From NCBI GenBank assembly GCA_021297985.1, contig JAJTGU010000033.1, positions 1 to 59,248 on the forward strand: 59,248 bases of DNA, written 5' to 3'. Every line of letters begins with the position of its first letter. Position 1 is the first letter of the stretch. The position numbers and the translations under genes are program-made. The DNA comes from Rubrivivax sp. (GTDB lineage: Bacteria; Pseudomonadota; Gammaproteobacteria; Burkholderiales; Burkholderiaceae_C). This document shows positions 53,528 through 59,248 of the stretch, piece by piece. The notes beneath the pieces are model-generated. The model had not been told where the DNA came from, did no database searches, and saw only the letters and a program-made list of their open reading frames with translations.

Positions 53528-56500
53528 ATGAACGTTTCCGCCTGGTGCATCCGCAACCCGATTCCGTCGGTGCTGTTTTTTGTCATGCTGACGCTGGCCG
53601 GTCTGCTGGGCTTCCAGCAGATGAAGATCCAGAACTTTCCCGACATCGACCTGCCGACGATCACCGTCTCGGCCAGCCTGCCCGGCGCGAGCCCGGCGCA
53701 GATGGAGACCGAAGTCGCGCGCAAGATCGAAAACGCCGTCGCCACGCTGACCGGCATCAAGAACATCTACACGAACGTGCGCGACGGCAGCGCCACGGTG
53801 ACGGTGGAATTCCGGCTCGAGAAGCCGACCCAGGAAGCGCTGGACGACGTGCGCGATGCAGTGGCGCGCACCCGCAGCGACCTGCCGGCCGACCTGCGCG
53901 ATCCGGTGGTCAGCAAGGTCAACCTCGCCGGCACGCCCATCCTGACCTACACGGTGGCCTCGACCCGCATGGACGAGGAGGCGCTGTCCTGGTTCGTCGA
54001 CAACGACGCCACGCGCGCGCTTCTGGCGGTGCGTGGCGTCGGCTCGGTGGCGCGCATCGGCGGCGTGCAGCGTGAGGTGCGGGTCGAGCTCGACCCGGCC
54101 AAGCTGCTCGCGCTCAACGCGACCGCCGCCGATGTCTCGCGCCAGCTGCGATCGGTGCAGCAGGAGGCTTCGGGCGGGCGCGTCGACCTCGGCGGCCAGG
54201 AGCAGGCCGTGCGCACGATCGCCACCGTGCAATCGGCCGCGGAGCTGGGGCGCATGGAGATCGCACTTGCCGACGGCCGTCGCATCCGCCTGGCGCAGAT
54301 CGCGACGGTGGAGGACACCGTCGCCGAGCCGCGCAGCGCGGCGCTGCTGAACGGCAAGCCGGTGGTGGGCTTCGAGATCGTGCGCTCGCTGAAGTCGGGC
54401 GAGGTCGAGGTTGCCCAAGGGGTGCGTGCCAAGCTCGAAGAGCTGAAGGCCGCACACCCCGACATCGTCGTCGTCGAGGCCTTCAACTTCGTCGACCCGG
54501 TCGAAGAGAACTACCACGGCAGCCTGTACCTGCTGTACGAGGGCGCCCTGCTCGCGGTGCTGGTGGTGTGGCTGTTCCTGCGCGACTGGCGCGCGACGCT
54601 GGTCACCGCGACGGCGCTGCCGTTGTCGGTGATCCCCACTTTCGCCGTGATGCACTACGTATTCGGCTTCACGGTCAATGTCGTCACGCTGCTCAGCATC
54701 TCGCTGGTGGTCGGTGTGCTGGTCGATGACGCGATCGTCGAGATCGAGAACATCATGCGCCATCTGCGCATGGGCAAGACGCCGATGCAGGCCGCGATGG
54801 AGGCGGCCGATGAGATCGGCCTGGCGGTCATCGCGACCACCTTCACGCTGATCGCGGTGTTCCTGCCGACGGCCTTCATGAGCGGCGTGCCGGGCAAGTT
54901 CTTTGTCCAGTTCGGCTGGACGGCGGCGATCGCGGTGTTCTTCAGCCTGGTCGTCGCCCGCATGCTGACGCCGATGATGGCCGCCTATGTCCTGAAGCCG
55001 CCCAAGAAGGAGCCTCCCGAGCCGCGCTGGATGAAGGTCTACATGGGCTGGGCCGCCTGGTGCCTGAAGCACCGCTGGTGGACGATGCTCGCGACGGCGG
55101 TGTTCTTTGCCGGCAGCTTCTCGTTGATCAAGTACCTGCCGACCGGATTCATCCCGCCCGACGACCTGAGCCAGACCCAGGTGACCGTGTCGATGCCGCC
55201 GGGCAGCAACTTCGCGCAGACCCTGGCCGCGGCCGAGCAGGCCCGTGTGCTGGTCCAGAAGAACCCGCACGTCAAGCTCGTCTACACCGCCGTCGGTGCC
55301 GGCAACACCGGGTCCGACCCGTTTGCCGGCGGGGGAGGCGCGACCTCCACGACCGCGACGCTGACGATCAACATGACGCCACGCGGCGAGCGGGGCGGCG
55401 TCTCCAAACAGGATGTCGAGAACCAGCTCCGCGACCTGCTGGTCGACCTGCCCGGGGCGCGGGTCAAGGTCGGTTTCGGCGGCTCTTCCGAGAAGTTCAT
55501 CCTCGTGCTCGCCGGTGAGGACGGACGCACGCTGGTCGAGCACGCCGGAGTCGTCGAACGCGAGCTGCGTGGCCTGCCGGGCATCGGCAACGTCACGTCG
55601 AGTTCCAGCCTGGTGCGGCCGGAGCTGGTGGTTCGACCCGACTTCGACCGCATGGCCGATCTGGGTGTCAATTCGGCGGCCATTGCCGACACGCTGCGCA
55701 TCGCGACCGCGGGCGACTTCGATCAGTCGCTGGCCAAGCTCAACCTGAGCCAGCGCCAGATTCCGGTCGTGGTCCGGCTGCCGGCGTCGGCGCGCAGCGA
55801 TATCGAGCTGCTGCAGCGCCTGCCGGTTCCGGGTGCCCGCGGGCCGGTGCCACTGGGCAACGTCGCCACGCTCTCCATCGAAGGCGGACCGGCCCAGATC
55901 GACCGGCTGAATCGCCAGCGCAACGTCAACATCGAGGTCGAGCTGAACGGTCAGCCGCTGGGTGCCGTGGAGGCCGCCGCGATGGCGCTGCCCTCGGTGG
56001 CCAACCTGCCGCCGGGCATCCGCCAGACGGTCACGGGCGACGCCGAAGCGATGAACGACCTGTTCGCGAGCTTCGGCCTGGCCATGTTGACCGGCGTGCT
56101 GTGCATTTACATCGTGCTCGTGCTGCTGTTCAAGGACTTCGTGCAGCCGGTGACGATCCTGGGGGCGCTGGTGCTGTCGGTGCCGGGGGCCTTCCTGGCG
56201 CTGTTCATCACCCACACCGCGCTGTCGATGCCGAGCATGATCGGACTGATCATGCTGATGGGCATCGCGACGAAGAACTCGATCCTGCTCGTGGACTACG
56301 TGATCATCGCCCGCCGCGACCACGGACTGGACCGCTGGCACGCGCTGCTCGACGCCTGCCAAAAGCGGGCACGACCGATCGTGATGACGACCATCGCGAT
56401 GGGCGCCGGCATGATGCCGATCGCGCTGGGTTGGGGAACCGATCCGAGCTTCCGCGCTCCGATGGCGATCGTCGTGATCGGCGGCCTGATCACGTCCACC

Positions 56501-56635
56501 TTCCTGAGCCTGCTGGTGATCCCGGTGCTGTTCACCTTCGTCGATGATCTTGTCAACACGCTGCGGGGCCGCCGCCGGGTCCCGCCGGCGTCGGTCGATG
56601 TCACCGCACCCGCAGGCGATGCCTTGAGAAGCTGA
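53528..56635 (+). CDS. RND efflux inner-membrane permease
   Basis: This 1035-residue proton-driven transporter starts MNVSAWCIRNPIPSVLFFVM and has twelve predicted membrane helices with two large periplasmic loops. Family marks are FPDIDLPTITVSASLPGASP near residue 38, the TM4 proton-relay region SLVVGVLVDDAIVEIENIMR and the C-terminal LIMLMGIATKNSILLVDYVI. The sequence fits the HAE-1/multidrug group; a metal exporter is less likely because the first-loop features are of the drug type. The substrate cannot be set. Its stop (TGA) overlaps the next ATG (56635), so the hydrolase gene is translationally coupled. Confidence 0.95.
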   Translation: MNVSAWCIRNPIPSVLFFVMLTLAGLLGFQQMKIQNFPDIDLPTITVSASLPGASPAQMETEVARKIENAVATLTGIKNIYTNVRDGSATVTVEFRLEKPTQEALDDVRDAVARTRSDLPADLRDPVVSKVNLAGTPILTYTVASTRMDEEALSWFVDNDATRALLAVRGVGSVARIGGVQREVRVELDPAKLLALNATAADVSRQLRSVQQEASGGRVDLGGQEQAVRTIATVQSAAELGRMEIALADGRRIRLAQIATVEDTVAEPRSAALLNGKPVVGFEIVRSLKSGEVEVAQGVRAKLEELKAAHPDIVVVEAFNFVDPVEENYHGSLYLLYEGALLAVLVVWLFLRDWRATLVTATALPLSVIPTFAVMHYVFGFTVNVVTLLSISLVVGVLVDDAIVEIENIMRHLRMGKTPMQAAMEAADEIGLAVIATTFTLIAVFLPTAFMSGVPGKFFVQFGWTAAIAVFFSLVVARMLTPMMAAYVLKPPKKEPPEPRWMKVYMGWAAWCLKHRWWTMLATAVFFAGSFSLIKYLPTGFIPPDDLSQTQVTVSMPPGSNFAQTLAAAEQARVLVQKNPHVKLVYTAVGAGNTGSDPFAGGGGATSTTATLTINMTPRGERGGVSKQDVENQLRDLLVDLPGARVKVGFGGSSEKFILVLAGEDGRTLVEHAGVVERELRGLPGIGNVTSSSSLVRPELVVRPDFDRMADLGVNSAAIADTLRIATAGDFDQSLAKLNLSQRQIPVVVRLPASARSDIELLQRLPVPGARGPVPLGNVATLSIEGGPAQIDRLNRQRNVNIEVELNGQPLGAVEAAAMALPSVANLPPGIRQTVTGDAEAMNDLFASFGLAMLTGVLCIYIVLVLLFKDFVQPVTILGALVLSVPGAFLALFITHTALSMPSMIGLIMLMGIATKNSILLVDYVIIARRDHGLDRWHALLDACQKRARPIVMTTIAMGAGMMPIALGWGTDPSFRAPMAIVVIGGLITSTFLSLLVIPVLFTFVDDLVNTLRGRRRVPPASVDVTAPAGDALRS

Positions 56636-57627
56636 TGTCCAACCTTCGTTCAGACAATTTGCCCGTGGCGCCCACGCGCCGCCGTCTCATCGCCCTGGCC
56701 GCGCTGGGTCTGGCCGGTGGCGTCGCCGGACTGCTGTGCAGCCCCCGCCGCGCGCAGGCCGAGCAGCCGGTGCAGGCGCTCGATCTCGAATGGGCCGACG
56801 CCACGCGCCAGCGCCCGCTGCCGGTGCGGCTGTACCTGCCGGCGGGCGGGACCGGTGCCGCCGTGCCGCTGGTGGTGTTCTCGCACGGCATCGGCGGCTC
56901 GCGGCTCGGTTATCGCTACCTGGGCGCGCACTGGGCGGCCCAGGGCTACGCCAGCCTGCATCTGCAACACGCCGGCAGCGACCGCAGTCTTTGGGGCGGC
57001 AATGTCTTCGAGATCATGGGCCGCCTGCGCGACGCGGCACAGGAAAAGGAAGCCCTGGCGCGGGTGCAGGACCTGAGCTTCGCCCTGGACACGCTGCTCG
57101 CCGACCCTGACCTCGCACCGCGCATCGACGCCGACCGCATCGTCGCCGCCGGCCACAGCTATGGCGCCAACACCTCGCTGCTGGCCGCCGGCGCGCGGGT
57201 CGAGCGCCAGGGCAAGGCGATGGCGTTGCGCGACAGCCGCATCCGCGCCGCCATCGCGATCTCGGCACCGCCGTTCTATGGCGAAGGCGACATGGCCCAG
57301 ATCCTGGGTGCGGTGGCCGTGCCGACGCTGCACATCACCAGCACCGACGACGTGATCCGCATCCCGGGTTACTTCAGCGGCCCGGACGACCGCGAAGCCG
57401 TCTACCAGGCCATCGGCAGCCCGGCCAAGTGGTTTGCGATGTTCAACACCGGCAACCACAGCAGCTTCGTCGGCCGCCGCGGCACCGGCGTGCCGATGCT
57501 GGCCGCGACCCAGCAGCTCACGGCGGCGTTCCTGAGCAAGGTGTTCGACGGCGACGGCAGCACGCTCGCCGCCTGGCCCCAGCAACACCGCGAGCTGATT
57601 GCCAAGTTCCAGGCCCCCAGCGCCTGA
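56635..57627 (+). CDS. Secreted alpha/beta hydrolase (dienelactone hydrolase-like), Tat-type signal
   Basis: This 330-residue hydrolase begins with a twin-arginine-like signal (TRRRLIALAALGLAGGVAG, cleavage near residue 42) and a mature alpha/beta-hydrolase domain. The oxyanion region is VVFSHGIGGSRLGYRY, the nucleophile elbow is AAGHSYGANTS with S175, and the catalytic Asp and His are likely in ITSTDDVIRIP and FNTGNHSSFVG. It resembles platelet-activating-factor acetylhydrolase or dienelactone hydrolase-type esterases. Its start overlaps the permease stop, which ties it to the efflux operon. It may modify a pump substrate, but this is inference. Confidence 0.85.
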   Translation: MSNLRSDNLPVAPTRRRLIALAALGLAGGVAGLLCSPRRAQAEQPVQALDLEWADATRQRPLPVRLYLPAGGTGAAVPLVVFSHGIGGSRLGYRYLGAHWAAQGYASLHLQHAGSDRSLWGGNVFEIMGRLRDAAQEKEALARVQDLSFALDTLLADPDLAPRIDADRIVAAGHSYGANTSLLAAGARVERQGKAMALRDSRIRAAIAISAPPFYGEGDMAQILGAVAVPTLHITSTDDVIRIPGYFSGPDDREAVYQAIGSPAKWFAMFNTGNHSSFVGRRGTGVPMLAATQQLTAAFLSKVFDGDGSTLAAWPQQHRELIAKFQAPSA

Positions 57628-57667
57628 GCCTGGGGGCTTGGAGATCGAGGCCGGATGGGCCTCGATC
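57611..57667. terminator. Two hairpins between convergent genes
   Basis: The first has an 8-bp stem (GCCCCCAG 57613-57620, CTGGGGGC 57630-57637) around the hydrolase stop codon. The second is a perfect 10-bp stem (GATCGAGGCC 57643-57652, GGCCTCGATC 57658-57667) with a 5-base loop. Neither strand has a T-tract after it, so they would be factor-assisted or blocking hairpins rather than classical terminators. They lie in the 64-base gap between the hydrolase and the convergent secreted-protein gene. Confidence 0.5.
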
Positions 57668-57691
57668 CCGGTCGCGGCTGCAACGCGGCCG

Positions 57692-58756
57692 TCAGCGGCA
57701 GACTTGGAGCACCGGCGCGATGAGACCCTGGGTCGAGGCGCTGCAGGAGCCGCCCAGCCCGGCACGGACGCGGATGAGCTGGCTGGCGGTGATGGAACCG
57801 GGCGAGTTGGTGACCGACACGCTGCCCATGGCGCCGCTTTCGATCACGACTTCGGGCAGGCCGTACATCAGTGCGTTCTCGACCTTCACTTCGCCCTTTT
57901 CGCCCATTGCCGTCAGCGAGATGCGGCGGCTGCTGGTCTGCGAACGCACCTGCATCCAGCCCAGCTTGGACTCGGCTCCGTTGAGCGCCACCGTCACCGC
58001 CTGAGTAGCTTCTATCAGGTTGACGTTGATCATCTCGAAGCCCACCTTCGGCGCTGTGCCGGTGACCGTGAACGGGCCGGTGATGTAGGGCGCGCCGTTC
58101 GATGCGCCCGAGGTCAGCAGCAGATCGCTGCCTTCGATCTTCAAGCCCGAGTCGGCGCCGTTGAAGGCGAAGGAGATGCCTGTCGTTCCTTGCAGGCCGG
58201 ACTGGATGATCGAGCCCGTGAACGACGCGCCGGCGGCGATGCTCAGACGCCCACGCGCCGTCAGGCGCGGTTGGTACCAGCGGCCGGAGTCCTTGATCTC
58301 CATGAAGCCCTTTTCGCCGAACTGGATGGCCACGTCGCCGGTCGTCGCCGCCAGGCGGGCAGTGTTCATCTGGAACTTGCCTTCAAAGCCGGTGAGGTTC
58401 AGCGCCACCGATGTCGCGCGCAGCGTCGCCTTGTCCAGCACGACACCGCTGCTGCCGCTGGCCTGGACGACAAACGGCCCGCCGAACTGCATCGTGATCG
58501 TGTCCAGGTCGAAGCTCGCACCCGGGGCCAGCACCACCGTGCAGCCGGTCGGCGTCTGGAACGTGGTGCCCTCGAACGAGGTCTGGAACTTGGTCTGCTC
58601 CCGCAGCACCACGGTGTTGGCCGGCGACGTGCGGCAGGCCTCGACGAACTGGGCCGGTGACATCGACTGCGCGTGCGTCAGGCCGACGCCGGACAGCAGG
58701 GCGGCGGACAAGGGGGCCAGTCGCAGCAGGCGCTTGGAGATGAGGAAGGTTTGCAT
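57692..58756 (-). CDS. Secreted beta-rich protein of unknown function
   Basis: This 354-residue protein has a signal peptide (residues ~1-30, LLRLAPLSAALLSGVGLTHA) and a mature part with alternating short strands and hydrophobic-Gly-Ser patterns (TVVLAPGASFDLDTITMQFG, ASGSSGVVLDKATLRATSVA, TARGRLSIAAGASFTGSIIQ). The rhythm suggests a right-handed beta-helix or solenoid, though no repeat unit is exact. Two Cys pairs (CRTSP...TGC, and GGSCSAST...LQVC) might form disulfides. I recognise no family. ATG at 58756 gives the signal peptide; it has no clear Shine-Dalgarno. The downstream gene on the other strand is the Tat hydrolase. Confidence 0.6.
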   Translation of the reverse strand: MQTFLISKRLLRLAPLSAALLSGVGLTHAQSMSPAQFVEACRTSPANTVVLREQTKFQTSFEGTTFQTPTGCTVVLAPGASFDLDTITMQFGGPFVVQASGSSGVVLDKATLRATSVALNLTGFEGKFQMNTARLAATTGDVAIQFGEKGFMEIKDSGRWYQPRLTARGRLSIAAGASFTGSIIQSGLQGTTGISFAFNGADSGLKIEGSDLLLTSGASNGAPYITGPFTVTGTAPKVGFEMINVNLIEATQAVTVALNGAESKLGWMQVRSQTSSRRISLTAMGEKGEVKVENALMYGLPEVVIESGAMGSVSVTNSPGSITASQLIRVRAGLGGSCSASTQGLIAPVLQVCR

Positions 58757-58905
58757 GCGGACAGTGCTTCGTGGGTGGGTTTTGGGGTGCAACGCTCGGA
58801 ACGCCCGGATCGCAAAGATCCGCATGCGCGTTCAGACCCCCCACAGAGCGCGGCGACGGGCCGCCGATACAAACATCTGTCGGCGACGTGGCTACCCCGA
58901 CCGGG

Positions 58906-59248
58906 CTATCTGGCCTTGACGACGGCGTAGCGCTGCAGCGTGCGTTCGCGCGCTGCGGCGTGGTCCACGATGGGCAGCGGGTAGTCCCGACCGAGCCTCA
59001 CGCCAGCCGCCGCCAGATCGACCGGCCGCGCCAGCCAGGGTGCGTGAATGGCAGCGGCAGGCAGCTCGGCGAGCGCCGGCACGTAACGCCGGATGAACTT
59101 GCCGTCCGGATCGAACCGTTCGCTCTGGCTCACCGGGTTGAAGATGCGGAAGTAGGGCTGCGCGTCGCAGCCCGTCGACGCTGCCCATTGCCAGCCGCCG
59201 TTGTTGGCCGCAAGGTCGAAGTCGTTGAGCTTCTCTGCAAAGTAGGCC
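58906..59248 (-). CDS. phrB: Deoxyribodipyrimidine photolyase/cryptochrome, C-terminal part
   Basis: This is the 3' end of a gene that enters from the right edge; about 113 codons are visible. The FAD-binding domain core is present: NNGGWQWAASTGCDAQPYFR, then FNPVSQSERFDPDGKFIRRY. The ending ARERTLQRYAVVKAR is normal. The protein repairs cyclobutane pyrimidine dimers with blue light, and its neighbours in this segment appear unrelated. The start, antenna-binding domain and promoter lie outside the window. Confidence 0.93.
   Translation of the reverse strand, partial: AYFAEKLNDFDLAANNGGWQWAASTGCDAQPYFRIFNPVSQSERFDPDGKFIRRYVPALAELPAAAIHAPWLARPVDLAAAGVRLGRDYPLPIVDHAAARERTLQRYAVVKAR

Noticed and set aside
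53264-56362. 1032-codon minus-strand open frame opposite the RND permease
   Set aside because: It is antisense to a gene with clear RND motifs, has very His/Arg/Asp-rich composition and no recognisable domain. High GC leaves such long mirror frames.
50053-57627. Heavy-metal (CzcA-type) identity for the RND pump
   Set aside because: The first-loop and TM4 features and the TetR/NodT context fit the drug type better; no metal-binding His or Met clusters are seen.

Overview
This window is a single stretch of very GC-rich chromosome (about 70% GC by eye) from a betaproteobacterium, almost certainly order Burkholderiales and most like the Rubrivivax/Leptothrix/Ideonella group. That placement is an inference from gene content and order: a rubredoxin-pilG-pilH-pilI-pilJ-chpA run beside hemL and thiD; aroQ-accB-accC-prmA-DUF3426; aroE-mtgA beside a TonB-like protein and an RNB nuclease; a Calvin-type class II aldolase; and a PEP-CTERM protein. 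I see no phage, transposon, CRISPR, tRNA or rRNA. The content is mainly housekeeping and regulatory genes, with short spacers and frequent 4-base start/stop overlaps. No gene-free stretch exceeds 300 bases.

Layout. 1-2534: the end of a dipeptide/oligopeptide ABC importer (two ATPases) followed by a class A beta-lactamase-like serine hydrolase. 2594-6137: Sel1 lipoprotein, LD-carboxypeptidase, purC and a zinc desuccinylase/aspartoacylase-type enzyme. 6346-8834: an orphan 87-residue gene, a one-chain HTH/HATPase/DUF4325 regulator, and the divergent aldolase gene. 8881-12394: PEP mutase/isocitrate lyase-family enzyme, Gfo/Idh/MocA oxidoreductase, outer-membrane beta-barrel protein and PEP-CTERM protein. 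12606-14005: ECF sigma and anti-sigma pair. 13992-19188 (minus): aroQ, accB, accC, prmA, DUF3426 and PfkB kinase, linking fatty-acid and shikimate supply with translation-factor methylation. 19273-26771 (minus): M14 peptidase, TlpA thioredoxin, an orphan, mtgA, aroE, a TonB-like protein and an RNB ribonuclease. 26814-31897 (minus): YqiA-like hydrolase, metzincin-like lipoprotein and mpl (murein recycling). 31917-32878: two small envelope proteins. 32886-35201 (minus): hemL and thiD.

35294-47210 is the best-defined system: rubredoxin followed by a Pil-Chp chemosensory cluster (PilG, PilH, PilI, PilJ and a 2218-residue ChpA with at least three Hpt domains), ending in a GGDEF diguanylate cyclase. 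It probably couples type IV pilus/surface sensing to c-di-GMP. No adaptation enzymes (PilK/ChpB) lie in it. 47302-49999: a NarL-type response regulator and a convergent sensor kinase overlapping by 11 bases. 50053-57627: a TetR-type regulator and a tripartite RND efflux operon ending in a translationally coupled alpha/beta hydrolase. The window closes with a secreted protein of unknown function and the C-terminal part of a photolyase.

The most interesting points are: the HTH/HATPase/DUF4325 regulator with 10-bp-spaced direct repeats in its divergent promoter region; an efflux operon with a coupled hydrolase and a palindrome in the divergent 53-bp spacer; a strong terminator whose T-tract contains the TTG start of the next gene; rare CTAG sites that fall mainly in candidate -10 boxes or stop codons; and a Pil-Chp cluster without adaptation genes but with a cyclase.
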